Source: Bradyrhizobium sp. ORS 375 (GTDB taxonomy: Bacteria > Pseudomonadota > Alphaproteobacteria > Rhizobiales > Xanthobacteraceae). From it: a stretch of DNA of 44,007 bases. How positions within the stretch are numbered: the first letter of the stretch is position 1; each line of letters opens with the position of its first letter. The stretch is taken from the NCBI RefSeq assembly GCF_000239775.1, contig NZ_CAFI01000401.1, positions 1 to 44,007 on the forward strand, in the 5' to 3' direction. Shown one piece after another: positions 1 through 9,522 of this stretch. The notes beneath the pieces were generated by a model. The model saw nothing but the letters and a program-made list of their open reading frames with translations, was not told the DNA's origin and made no database searches. The translations under genes were made by a program, and so were the position numbers.

Positions 1-1448
1 CGTCTCCGGGCCAAACCCCGCCGCCTCCGGGTGCCGAGCCGCGACCGGGCCGGCCAGGCGCCGGTGGGCCGCCTCCGGGCGCCCAGCCGGGTGGACCGCC
101 GCCGCGTGGCGCACCCACGCCTCCGGCCGGAACGGTGACCCCAGCGCCGGGCACGCCGCCGTCGCCCTCACCAGCAACGCCTCCTGCAGCCCAGACGCCT
201 GCGCCGGGTACGCCTCCCGTTGCCGGCAATCCGCCGCCGGGCGGCCGCCCCGGCACGCCTCCGGGCGCTCCCGGCGGACCTCCGCCCGTCGCGGGACCTG
301 GTCCCGGTGGCGCGGGTCCGGGACCTGGTGCTCCTGCAGCGGGACCGAACGCTGGACCTGGTGCGCCGCAAGCGGGCCCAGGCGCCGTGCCGCCCGCCGG
401 TCCCCCGGCGATGTCGAACCGTCCGCCGCCGCAGGTGGCTGCGCCGATTCCGGCTCCGCCGCCGCCGACGCCTCAGCAACTCACGCCGATCGCTCCCGGC
501 GCGCCGATGCAGGGACCGCAGCGGCTCGACGACTTCCGCGCTCAGCGCCGCGAGGTGCAGGAGGGCGGCCGGACCGTGATCTACGAGCCGGGCCGCGTCA
601 TCGTGCGCGATCCCAGCGGTCAGGCGTTCGTGCGCCACGACGAACTCGAGCGCTTCCGCTACGGGGCCCGCGACATCCGCGTGCTGCGTGAGGATCGCGG
701 CGAGACCCGCACCGTGGTGATCCGTCCGGATGGCAGCCAGATCGTCACGATCACCGGGCCCGACGGACGGCTGCTGCGGCGCATCCGCCGCGACATCGGC
801 GGCCGCGAGATCATCATCATCGACAACACCTACCGCGATCCCCAGGCGGTCGGCGGCTTCTACGTCGATCTGCCGCCGCCAGAGATCCGCATCCCCTACA
901 ACCGCTACATCGTCGACGCCGAGGAGGCGCCGCCGGATGTCATCTACGACACGCTCGTCGCGCCTCCGGTGGAGCGCGTGCAGCGGCGCTACTCGCTCGA
1001 CGAAGTCCGCTACTCACCCTCGGTGCGTCAGCTGATGCCGTCGATCGATCTCAACACGATCACCTTCGAGACGGGATCGTGGGAGATCGGCCCTGACCAG
1101 GTGGCGAAGCTGCAGGTCATCGCCGACGGCCTCAACCAGGCGATCCAGCGCAATCCGCGCGAGGTCTTCCTGATCGAGGGTCACACCGACGCGGTCGGCA
1201 ACGAGACCGACAATCTGTCGCTCTCCGATCGCCGTGCCGAATCGGTCGCCACGCTGATGACGCAGCAGTTCGGCGTGCCCGCGGAGAACCTGACCTCGCA
1301 GGGCTATGGCGAGCAGTACCTGAAGGAGCAGACCCAGGGACCGAGCCGCATCAACCGCCGCGTCACGGTCCGCCGCATCACGCCGCTGCTGAATGGCGGG
1401 CAAGCGGCGCTACCGCCACCGCCTCCGGGCGTGGCGCCGCCGCGGTGA
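1..1448 (+). CDS. OmpA-family outer-membrane/peptidoglycan-binding protein, 5' end outside window
   Basis: The frame is open without a stop from the first bases of the window, so the gene begins upstream; the GTG at 135 is only an internal candidate start. The visible N-terminal part (to about position 510) is low-complexity, dominated by Pro, Gly and Ala with repeated PPG/PGP/PGAP runs. A charged middle region follows. The last ~120 residues form an OmpA-like domain with the typical LIEGHTDAVGNE segment and the LSDRRAESV and INRRV motifs that bind peptidoglycan diaminopimelate in this family. The protein probably anchors the outer membrane to the cell wall through a Pro-rich periplasmic arm. 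The short tail is again Pro-rich. The function of the arm is inferred. A strong terminator follows 20 nt after the stop. Confidence 0.88.
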   Translation, partial: SPGQTPPPPGAEPRPGRPGAGGPPPGAQPGGPPPRGAPTPPAGTVTPAPGTPPSPSPATPPAAQTPAPGTPPVAGNPPPGGRPGTPPGAPGGPPPVAGPGPGGAGPGPGAPAAGPNAGPGAPQAGPGAVPPAGPPAMSNRPPPQVAAPIPAPPPPTPQQLTPIAPGAPMQGPQRLDDFRAQRREVQEGGRTVIYEPGRVIVRDPSGQAFVRHDELERFRYGARDIRVLREDRGETRTVVIRPDGSQIVTITGPDGRLLRRIRRDIGGREIIIIDNTYRDPQAVGGFYVDLPPPEIRIPYNRYIVDAEEAPPDVIYDTLVAPPVERVQRRYSLDEVRYSPSVRQLMPSIDLNTITFETGSWEIGPDQVAKLQVIADGLNQAIQRNPREVFLIEGHTDAVGNETDNLSLSDRRAESVATLMTQQFGVPAENLTSQGYGEQYLKEQTQGPSRINRRVTVRRITPLLNGGQAALPPPPPGVAPPR

Positions 1449-1468
1449 GGTGCGACTAACAGAAATGA

Positions 1469-1500
1469 AAAATGGCCGGGAGCGATCCCGGCCATTTTGT
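1469..1500 (+). terminator. Rho-independent terminator of the OmpA-family gene
   Basis: A perfect 12-bp stem (1469-1480 with 1487-1498), arms AAAATGGCCGGG and CCCGGCCATTTT, encloses the six-base loop AGCGAT. The A-rich and T-rich flanks mean it could work in both directions. Confidence 0.85.
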
Positions 1501-1529
1501 TGATGGCAACCTGCCACGTCATATTCGGT

Positions 1530-1650
1530 GTCGTCCCGGCCTTGAGCCGGGACCCATACTCACCGGGTCTAGTTCCGTGATGGCTGGAGCTCCAGCCCGC
1601 TCTCACCACTTAACGCGGTGGTTATGGGTCCCGGCGTTCGCCGGGACGAC
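1530..1650. repeat. Intergenic palindromic repeat, GTCGTCCCGGC type
   Basis: The ends are inverted: GTCGTCCCGGC...GCCGGGACCCATA on the left and TATGGGTCCCGGC...GCCGGGACGAC on the right. Each arm contains its own small hairpin, so the whole can fold into a cloverleaf-like cruciform. It lies between two converging genes (OmpA-type and argG) and belongs with the other GTCRT-ended elements in this window. Confidence 0.75.
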
Positions 1651-1691
1651 GCCGGAGAATGTGGTGCGCGTCCCGCTCCGAGACGATGAGC

Positions 1692-3119
<1,428 letters not shown>

Positions 3120-3139
3120 TTAATGGGGCTGGGCCGCGC

Positions 3140-3919
3140 TCAGGCCGCGGGGCTGGTGTCCGGCTGGCGGCGGCCGAACAGGCGGCGCATCAGGCGGAAG
3201 CCCGGCATGGCGAAGCGGGTCAGCGCGGCATCGATGCCGGCATCGGTCAGGCGCGTCGACGGCCAGCGGTAGATGTAGCCATGCGCCATCCAGATCACGA
3301 GGAAGGTGACGAGGCCGGCGGCGGAAATGTCGGTGAAGAAATGGCCGCCGAACGCCATGCGCAGGACCGACGTGGCCAGGCCGAACAGCACGGCGGCGGC
3401 ATAGGCGACCGGCCGGACCGCCGGCGGCGTCAGTGCGGCCGGGGCAAGCGTCCAGAATGCCGTGGCCCCCTCGCCGGAGAAGAACGAGCAGTTGCGGCCG
3501 CAGCCGCCGCGCGGATCCCACCACGGCACGAACTGCATGTCGCCGCCGAACTCGGTCACCACCACCGGGCGTGGCCGGCCCCAATAGGATTTGAACGTGA
3601 AGTTGGTCAGCACACCAGCCGAGAGCGACAGCGTCAACAGCAGGAAGGCGATGGTGCGGCCCTTGATCAGCAGCGGCCGGTCCGGCCGGATCAGCTTCAC
3701 TACCAGCGCGACGATCGAGGGCAGCGCGAGGCCCCAGGCGACCCACATCGCCGCGTCGCGCGCGAAGGCGGCGGTGCCGTCGAGCTTCAGCGGGAAGCTG
3801 CGCGTGTGCGGATCGTAGAACAGCGCGGCGAGCTTGAGGTCGAGCTCGGGATAGACGCCGAACAGCACGCCGATGACGAGCGCGAGCGACAATGCGATGA
3901 AGAGGCCGTTGCGGTTCAT
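3140..3919 (-). CDS. PAP2-superfamily membrane phosphatase
   Basis: This 259-residue integral membrane protein has about five to six hydrophobic segments. Three PAP2 signature blocks are visible: K110-x6-R117-P118 (KSYWGRPRP), S148-G149 in place of PSGH, and R187-x5-H193-x3-D197. Family members dephosphorylate lipid phosphates such as undecaprenyl pyrophosphate, phosphatidylglycerophosphate or lipid A phosphates. The block-2 histidine is replaced by Glu150 (SFFSGEG), a pattern I associate with LpxE/LpxF-like members, so a lipid A or phospholipid phosphatase role is an inference. Cys140 and Cys144 flank this loop. It follows a small membrane protein by 45 nt and precedes argG on the same strand. 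Confidence 0.85.
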   Translation of the reverse strand: MNRNGLFIALSLALVIGVLFGVYPELDLKLAALFYDPHTRSFPLKLDGTAAFARDAAMWVAWGLALPSIVALVVKLIRPDRPLLIKGRTIAFLLLTLSLSAGVLTNFTFKSYWGRPRPVVVTEFGGDMQFVPWWDPRGGCGRNCSFFSGEGATAFWTLAPAALTPPAVRPVAYAAAVLFGLATSVLRMAFGGHFFTDISAAGLVTFLVIWMAHGYIYRWPSTRLTDAGIDAALTRFAMPGFRLMRRLFGRRQPDTSPAA

Positions 3920-3964
3920 GGCGCGCGGTTTAGCGAAAGCGGATGGCGATGGAAAGGCGGCACC

Positions 3965-4447
3965 TCAGCGCGACGATCCGGCCGGGAGCGGGGGCGGCGG
4001 CAGTCGCGGCGGTGATTCGCGCCACCGGCCCGCATTGCGGCCGGCGACCAGCCAGTAGATGAGGCCGCCGAGAATGCCGGCGCCGGTCAGGATCTCGAGC
4101 TGGCGGCGGTCGATGCCGTCGAAGCGCAAGGTGTCGGGATCGAACGGAATCAGGCCGAGATAGCAGGCGGCGCCGACGATGCCGCCGCCGATTGCGTAGG
4201 CGAGCACGCTGCGGATCGAGAACGCCTCGGTGATGAGCGCAATGAGCAGCGCGGGGATCAGCGCGAAGCCGGACACGAAGATGAAGCCGAAGCCGATGAC
4301 GACCTGAAGTGCGCTCTGGTCGATCGGGCCGAAGCCGATGTCGGAGAATTCCGGGATCAGGATCGCGGTCACGACGACAAGGCCCGCGACAAATGATGCG
4401 AGCACGAAGGCGAACGCGATCACGATGAGCCGGCCGATCAGCGCCAT
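3965..4447 (-). CDS. Hypothetical four-helix membrane protein
   Basis: The 160-residue protein has four clear hydrophobic segments (about residues 4-30, 47-72, 80-100 and 118-134) and ends in a Pro/Arg-rich tail (SPPRLPPPPLPAGSSR). I recognise no catalytic motif and assign no function. It starts at an ATG and lies 45 nt upstream of the PAP2 gene on the same strand, so the two may be co-transcribed. A palindromic repeat sits immediately upstream, between it and rlmN. Confidence 0.75.
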   Translation of the reverse strand: MALIGRLIVIAFAFVLASFVAGLVVVTAILIPEFSDIGFGPIDQSALQVVIGFGFIFVSGFALIPALLIALITEAFSIRSVLAYAIGGGIVGAACYLGLIPFDPDTLRFDGIDRRQLEILTGAGILGGLIYWLVAGRNAGRWRESPPRLPPPPLPAGSSR

Positions 4448-4491
4448 GGCTTAAACCCATAGTAGACGAGGAGGACCCCGCTCTCCCCACT

Positions 4492-4581
4492 CGTCATGGC
4501 CGGGCTTGACCCGGCCATCCATCTCTCAAAAACATTTTCGGCGAAGAGTGATGGATGCCCGGGTCAAGCCCGGGCATGACG
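4492..4581. repeat. Intergenic palindromic repeat, CGTCATGGCCGGGC type
   Basis: Left arm CGTCATGGCCGGGCTTGACC... and right arm ...GGTCAAGCCCGGGCATGACG pair over about 35 bases. The inner segment is CATCCATC/GATGGATG, and each arm contains a self-complementary GGGCTTGACCC-like mini-hairpin. It has the same architecture as the elements at 1530, 22379 and 23788 and fills the gap between rlmN and the membrane protein gene. Confidence 0.8.
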
Positions 4582-4613
4582 ATGGTGCTCGGAGATGCAG
4601 GCGCGAACAATCA

Positions 4614-5825
4614 TCAATCCGTCATCGCCATCGCGCGCAGCGCCTGGCGCTCGCGGGCGGACAGCTTCTCGGTCTCCGACTTCAACTGGCCGCAGGCGGC
4701 GAGGATGTCGCGGCCGCGCGGGGTCCGCACTGGCGAGGAATAGCCGGCGTTGAAGACATATTCGGAGAACTTCTCGATCTGCTCCCAGTCCGAGCATTCA
4801 TAGGCCGAGCCCGGCCATGGATTGAACGGGATCAGGTTGATCTTGGCCGGAATGCCCTTCAGCAGCTTGACCAGCAGCTTGGCGTCGTCGAGCGAATCGT
4901 TGACGCCCTTCAGCATCACATATTCGAAGGTGATGCGCCGCGCGTTGGACGCGCCGGGATAGTCGCGGCAGGCCTGCAGCAGCTCGGCGATCGGATACTT
5001 CCGGTTCAGCGGCACCAGCTCGTTGCGCAACTCGTCGCGCACCGCGTGCAGGGAGATCGCCAACGCCACGCCGATCTCCTCGCCAGCCCGCCTGATGTTC
5101 GGCACCACGCCTGACGTCGACAGGGTGATGCGGCGGCGGGAGATGCCGATGCCTTCATTGTCGGACACGATCAGCAGCGCGTCGCGCACCGCGTCGAAGT
5201 TATATAGCGGCTCGCCCATGCCCATCATCACGATGTTGGTGATGAGGCGGTTGCCGTGCGGCGTCTCGCGATCCGCCCAGTCATTCAACCGGTCGCGCGC
5301 CACCATGATCTGGCCGACGATCTCGCCGGCGGTGAGGTTGCGCACCAACCGCTGGGTCCCGGTATGGCAGAACGAACAGTTGAGCGTGCAGCCGACCTGC
5401 GACGAGACGCACAGCGTGCCACGGTCCGTCTCCGGAATGTAGACGCACTCGACCTCATGCGCCTTCTGCAGACCGTCGCCGCTCGGCAGCCGCAGCAGCC
5501 ATTTGCGGGTGCCGTCATTGGAGATCTGCTCGGCCACGACCTCGGGGCGGTCGACCGTGAAGCGCTCGGCCAGACCGCTGCGCGTGTCCTTCGAGACCGA
5601 GGTCATCTCGTCAAAGGATTGGGCGCCGCGGAAGTAGAGCCAATGCCACAGCTGCTGCACCCGCATCTTCTGCTGCCGCTCCGGCACGCCGATGTCGCCG
5701 AGCCTGGCCGCCAGCTCCGCGCGCGACAGCCCGATCAGCGACGGCTTCGCCGGCGGCACATAGGTTTCGAGCGGCGTCTTTTCGAGGGGCGCGGCGGTGT
5801 CGCGCAGCCCGGCAGTCGTTGCCAT
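4614..5825 (-). CDS. rlmN: Dual-specificity 23S rRNA (A2503-C2) / tRNA (A37-C2) methyltransferase
   Basis: RlmN is a radical SAM enzyme that methylates C2 of A2503 in 23S rRNA and A37 of some tRNAs. In this 403-residue protein the [4Fe-4S] cysteines are C146-x3-C150-x2-C153 ([12 protein letters not shown]). The catalytic pair known from E. coli corresponds to C139 (seven residues before the cluster, as in the family) and C378 ([15 protein letters not shown]). The [17 protein letters not shown] and [10 protein letters not shown] blocks also fit. Upstream are a TG-N-TATATA sequence at 5881-5889 on this strand, which could be an extended -10, and a perfect palindrome (8-bp arms, 5848-5864). The IalB gene ends 116 nt upstream on the same strand. 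Confidence 0.97.
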   Translation of the reverse strand: MATTAGLRDTAAPLEKTPLETYVPPAKPSLIGLSRAELAARLGDIGVPERQQKMRVQQLWHWLYFRGAQSFDEMTSVSKDTRSGLAERFTVDRPEVVAEQISNDGTRKWLLRLPSGDGLQKAHEVECVYIPETDRGTLCVSSQVGCTLNCSFCHTGTQRLVRNLTAGEIVGQIMVARDRLNDWADRETPHGNRLITNIVMMGMGEPLYNFDAVRDALLIVSDNEGIGISRRRITLSTSGVVPNIRRAGEEIGVALAISLHAVRDELRNELVPLNRKYPIAELLQACRDYPGASNARRITFEYVMLKGVNDSLDDAKLLVKLLKGIPAKINLIPFNPWPGSAYECSDWEQIEKFSEYVFNAGYSSPVRTPRGRDILAACGQLKSETEKLSARERQALRAMAMTD

Positions 5826-5941
5826 GTCCAGGGGCCCAAAATGCTGCCCGGCCGCTGCGGCCGGAGGCTTTCAACGGCTGTATATAGCAGTCCGGCCGCC
5901 GAATGCGACCCGGATGACCACAGGCGGTATTGGCAGGCCGC

Positions 5942-6568
5942 TCAGCGGCGGCAATCCTGGGCGATCCGATCGAGCGCCTGGGCAAGGCCCTTCAGCGAGA
6001 ACACGTCCGTGGTCTCGGTGCCCTTGGCGGAGACGCCCTTGACCACGGCCTCCGGTGCCTTGCGCAGGGCCTCGACCATGCGCTCCTCCTCGGCCGCGTT
6101 CTTGATCCAGAGCCCGTCCCCCTGGGCGTACATCGCATAGGACGCACCGCCGACATCGAGCGAACCGTCGGCGCCGGGCTTGAGCGCGTAGCCGATCATG
6201 ATCGACACCTCGTTGAACACCTTCTCGGAAGGCCGGGTCGAGACGAAGGCATAGGCCGGATCACGCGGGCGGTTGGCGGGGTTGGTCTTGGAGGAGGCCG
6301 GCTTGGCCAGCGCGAAGCAGACCTTCTTGCCGCCGGGCATCGCCGTGTAGGCGCCCCATCCACCGTACTGGCCGATCAAGGTCGGTTCCGCGCCACCGAT
6401 GCTCGGCACGGCCGGCTTGGCGTCGGCCTTGGGCGCGGCCTTCGGCTGTGGCGCAGGCGCAGCCTTGGGTGGCGCCTTCGGCGCAGCCGTCTGGGCCTGG
6501 GCCAGGCTCGACGCACCGAGCATGAGTGCGCCGGCCGCCAGCGCTGTCGACAATCGCAAAAACAACAT
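5942..6568 (-). CDS. Invasion-associated locus B (IalB) family exported protein
   Basis: A signal peptide is visible at residues 1-25 (hydrophobic core LSTALAAGALMLGA, cleavage near AQAQ). A Pro/Ala/Lys-rich linker (about residues 27-55) and one IalB-type domain follow. The domain carries features usual in the family: GGWGAYTAMPGGKKVCFALA at its start, a paired Cys near the end (AQDCRR) and YAMYAQGDGLWIKN. The family was named for Bartonella erythrocyte invasion, but in rhizobia it is a general periplasmic/envelope protein of unknown biochemical role. The two cysteines may form a disulphide. It lies upstream of rlmN and is divergent from the oxidoreductase gene at 6918. Confidence 0.85.
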   Translation of the reverse strand: MLFLRLSTALAAGALMLGASSLAQAQTAAPKAPPKAAPAPQPKAAPKADAKPAVPSIGGAEPTLIGQYGGWGAYTAMPGGKKVCFALAKPASSKTNPANRPRDPAYAFVSTRPSEKVFNEVSIMIGYALKPGADGSLDVGGASYAMYAQGDGLWIKNAAEEERMVEALRKAPEAVVKGVSAKGTETTDVFSLKGLAQALDRIAQDCRR

Positions 6569-6917
6569 GATTAAGCTAAGTCCCCCGCGATCTCGTCCAC
6601 CAACATTGTGACTGGAACATGGCCCGGATTCGCAGACGGCCCGCGGCGAGGGATAGCGGCTCAGTCTGCGCTTGCAAAGCCTCTGCTGTGCACAGCTGAT
6701 CCGTTCCGCCGAACGCGACCGTGGTCATCCGCGCGGTTCCTGGTGTCGAGATCAGCCTGGCCGACCCGGGGTCGATCGCCATGCTGTTCCGAGAGGCGGT
6801 ATTTGCAGGCGGCCACGCGTCGCGGCCGGCGCCTTGCCGATTGTCGCGGGAACGTAAATCCGGCATGACGTTGCAAAAGCCGGGCACGATCCGGACAACA
6901 CAACAAGGAGCGCGCCC
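6569..6917. other. Divergent intergenic region, no gene seen
   Basis: This is 349 bases between the divergent IalB and oxidoreductase genes. The only clear element is a good ribosome binding site (AAGGAG, 6905-6910) before the GTG start at 6918. Open frames here lack codon bias or family signatures. Confidence 0.6.
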
Positions 6918-7892
6918 GTGAAAGCCATTCTCTGCTCGCAGTTCTGTCAGCCCGACGATCTCGTTCTTGCTGACGTGCCCGATCCGGTGGCCGGCCCGGG
7001 CGAGGCGGTGATCGCGATCAAGGCGGCGGCGCTGAACTTCTTCGACATCCTGATGATCCAGGGCAAGTACCAGATCAAGCCGCCATTCCCGTTCTCACCG
7101 GGCGCGGAGGTCGCCGGTGTCATCGAGAGCATCGGCGACGGCGTGACCGACCTGAAGGTCGGCGATCGCGTGGTGGCCTCTTGCGGGCACAACGGCGCAC
7201 GGCAGAAGATCGCGCTTCCGGCGGCGTCCATCGTCAAGATTCCGGACAACCTCGATTTCGATCGTGCCGCCGGCATTATCATCATCTACGGCACGGCGCT
7301 GCATGCGCTCGAGGATCGCGCCAGCCCGAAGCCCGGCGAGACGCTGGCCGTGCTGGGCGCTGCCGGCGGCACCGGCCTCGCGGCGTGCGAGCTCGGCAAG
7401 CTGATGGGGCTGAAGGTCATTGCCTGCGCCTCGTCGGACGAGAAGCTGGCGTTCGCCAAGCAGCACGGCGCGACGCTGACCTTGAACTACGCCAAGGAGG
7501 ATCTGAAGGAAGGCCTGCGCCGGCTGACCGACGGCAAGGGCGCCGACATCATCTTCGATCCCGTCGGCGGCAGCTATGCCGAGGCGGCGCTGCGCTCGAT
7601 CGCCTGGGAAGGCCGTTTCCTGGTGATCGGCTTCGCCGCCGGCGACATCCCGAAGATGCCGCTCAATCTCGCGCTGCTGAAGGGCTGTGACATCCGCGGT
7701 GTGTTCTGGGGCGCCTGGACCCGGCTCAATCCGGCCAAGAACCGCGCCAACCTCGAGAAGCTCGTGCAGTGGACCGCTGAAGGCAAGCTGTCGTCGCATG
7801 TCGACCGCACCTTCCCGCTGGCGCAGACCGCCGAGGCGCTCAAGGTGCTCGCCGGCCGTCAGGCCATGGGCAAGGTGATCCTGCATCCCTGA
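6918..7892 (+). CDS. NADPH:quinone oxidoreductase, zinc-free MDR family
   Basis: The 324-residue protein of the medium-chain dehydrogenase/reductase superfamily has an N-terminal GroES-like part with the quinone-reductase hallmarks ALNFFDILMIQGKY and FPFSPGAEVAGVIE. The NADPH-binding Rossmann part has the AAGGTG motif at residues 148-153. The catalytic and structural zinc cysteines of alcohol dehydrogenases are absent, as expected for QOR/zeta-crystallin types. It probably reduces quinones or activated alkenes in the cytoplasm; the true substrate is unknown. The start is GTG, chosen because AAGGAG lies 7 nt upstream. It appears to be a single-gene unit. Confidence 0.9.
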   Translation: MKAILCSQFCQPDDLVLADVPDPVAGPGEAVIAIKAAALNFFDILMIQGKYQIKPPFPFSPGAEVAGVIESIGDGVTDLKVGDRVVASCGHNGARQKIALPAASIVKIPDNLDFDRAAGIIIIYGTALHALEDRASPKPGETLAVLGAAGGTGLAACELGKLMGLKVIACASSDEKLAFAKQHGATLTLNYAKEDLKEGLRRLTDGKGADIIFDPVGGSYAEAALRSIAWEGRFLVIGFAAGDIPKMPLNLALLKGCDIRGVFWGAWTRLNPAKNRANLEKLVQWTAEGKLSSHVDRTFPLAQTAEALKVLAGRQAMGKVILHP

Positions 7893-8372
7893 CGCGGTTC
7901 ACCAAGGAGGCCTTGGACTGAGTCAGTTCCGAGGCCTTCAAGTTGCGGATCGTGCCAGTCTGGCGCGCGGTCGGATCGTGAGAGACCCAGGTCCGGGATG
8001 CGCAAAAATGTTGCGAGGAAGTCGCACGTTCGGCGAAAAATGCCGCTGACGATTCCCAGGGCGCCGCAACCTGAAGCAGAAAATCCGAAAACGAGCATTT
8101 CATAGTTAACGCAACTCAGCCACATTGTGGCAAGGTTAACGACTGAGCTTGCGCGTTGTTATCTCGACGTTTCCTGGTTTGCTGCCATGCAACCGCGCTC
8201 TTAGATCGCCACAATCAGATCAAATTATTTCCAGAATCGTGCCGGGTCTCGTCCACTTTTAGTCGGATTCAATTAGTCAATTAGTTGTCGGCAGTGGGGT
8301 GCCTCTAGCAATCTTGACGCGTCTCGAGCTTCTGACGGGCTCGGGACCAAGATGTATGTTGCGTGAAGTGAG
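7893..8372. other. Long intergenic region with a small AT-rich tract
   Basis: These 480 bases are without a convincing gene. They hold a weak hairpin CCAAGG-AGG-CCTTGG (7902-7916) just after the oxidoreductase stop. An unusually AT-rich stretch (about 8100-8290) contains the perfect tandem duplication CAATTAGT CAATTAGT at 8270-8285. The AT-rich part is the likely promoter zone of the Sel1-type gene, but I could not fix a -35/-10 pair. Confidence 0.5.
8270..8285. repeat. Tandem 8-bp duplication CAATTAGT x2
   Basis: There are two adjacent perfect copies in the AT-rich region, about 90-100 bases upstream of the Sel1-type gene. It could be an operator or chance. Confidence 0.5.
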
Positions 8373-9377
8373 ATGGGGATGAAGGCCATGGCTGAGCGGA
8401 CGACGCGCGGACGGTTCGACGACAGATCATCAACCGGTCCTGAGTTCAGACCATTCCCGGATGAGACCCCTCAGGAGCGTCCGCAAACCTATCGGTTCGG
8501 ACGGTCCGCTCAGGATCACTACCCCAACGACGAATCGATGCCGATGTTCCTCTCCGAATATGAGGCCGGCCATCAGATCGAGAGCACGGAGTTCGACGAC
8601 CAGTGGCCGGTGCGGGCGCGGCGGACGTCGGTCTCCTCCCGAATTCTGCTTGCGGTGGTTGCCGCCGCAGGCGTGGCGGTGCTGTTCGCGCTGGTCACGT
8701 CGGATGCGACGCGCGACTTGATCGCCAGCGCCAAGGCATCGATGGTCGGCTCCGCGCCGGACCCGACCGCTCCGCCGCAGCCAAGCGCCACCCAGCTGAC
8801 CGCGCGCGACATGCAGCTGAACGAGCCCGCGCGCGTCACGCCGGAGCCGCAGCCGGTCGCGGCGCCGCCGGTGCAGATGGCCGCCGTGACGCCGAGCCGC
8901 GATGACATCGCCAACGCCTACCAGACAGCGCTGCAGAACCGCGTTCCGACTCAGCCTGTGCCGCCCGCGCCGAGCGTGGCCACGGCGCCTCCGGCGATGA
9001 CGCCGCCGTCGATGACCTCTCCGGGCGCCGGCGCCGCGATCGTGACCCCCGGCTTGGGCTCCGTCACGGCCGCACCGCCGCCCGCCCAGGCGCGCCGTCT
9101 TGATCCGGATGAGCTGGCCGGCATCATGAAGCGCGCCAAGGGCCTGCTCGCGGCGGGGGACATTCCCTCCGCCCGCCTGCTGCTCGAGCGCGCGGCCGAA
9201 GCGCAGGAGCCGGCAGCGGCGCTGATGCTGGCGCAGACCTACGATCCCCACGTGCTGGGAACCAAGGACATCCGCAACATCAACGCCGATCCGGCCGCGG
9301 CACGGAACTGGTACCGCCGCGCCGCCCAGCTCGGCTCCGGCGAAGCGCAGCGCCGGCTCGATCAGCTGCAGAATTGA
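8373..9377 (+). CDS. Single-span membrane protein with C-terminal Sel1/TPR-type repeats
   Basis: The protein has an acidic/polar N-terminal cytoplasmic region (about residues 1-90) and one membrane span (ILLAVVAAAGVAVLFALVTS, about 91-110). A long Pro/Ala-rich linker and a C-terminal helical region follow. The last ~85 residues read like Sel1/TPR units: AKGLLAAGDIPSARLLLERA, then AALMLAQTYDP and AARNWYRRAAQLGSGEAQRR. Such repeats usually mediate protein-protein contacts, here probably in the periplasm. ATG codons at 8373, 8379 and 8388 are all possible starts. The function is unknown. A strong terminator follows directly. Confidence 0.8.
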   Translation: MGMKAMAERTTRGRFDDRSSTGPEFRPFPDETPQERPQTYRFGRSAQDHYPNDESMPMFLSEYEAGHQIESTEFDDQWPVRARRTSVSSRILLAVVAAAGVAVLFALVTSDATRDLIASAKASMVGSAPDPTAPPQPSATQLTARDMQLNEPARVTPEPQPVAAPPVQMAAVTPSRDDIANAYQTALQNRVPTQPVPPAPSVATAPPAMTPPSMTSPGAGAAIVTPGLGSVTAAPPPAQARRLDPDELAGIMKRAKGLLAAGDIPSARLLLERAAEAQEPAAALMLAQTYDPHVLGTKDIRNINADPAAARNWYRRAAQLGSGEAQRRLDQLQN

Positions 9378-9381
9378 ACGC

Positions 9382-9420
9382 ACGTGACGGCAGGAATGCC
9401 GCCACGTTTCATTTTTTTGT
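9382..9420 (+). terminator. Rho-independent terminator after the Sel1-type gene
   Basis: ACGTG-A-CGGCA pairs with TGCCG-C-CACGT (9382-9407; one A/C mismatch, loop GGAA). A T-rich run ending in seven Ts follows. It begins 5 nt after the stop codon. Confidence 0.85.
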
Positions 9421-9522
9421 TTCACGCATGATTTTCGAGTCGGTCATGGGCAACGCCGGGGATCAGCTGGCGCAGCGCGCGTTTCGACCCGCGATCATGT
9501 GCCAGCTCAATCGAGGGGACAC

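Noticed and set aside
6849-6872. GGAAC-N15-CGTT resembling an EcfG stress promoter before the oxidoreductase
   Set aside because: As I recall the consensus, the spacer is one base too short. A -10/-35 search across the genome would be needed to support it.
7859-8125. 88-residue minus-strand open frame after the oxidoreductase
   Set aside because: It overlaps the oxidoreductase 3' end, has no family features and no convincing ribosome binding site.
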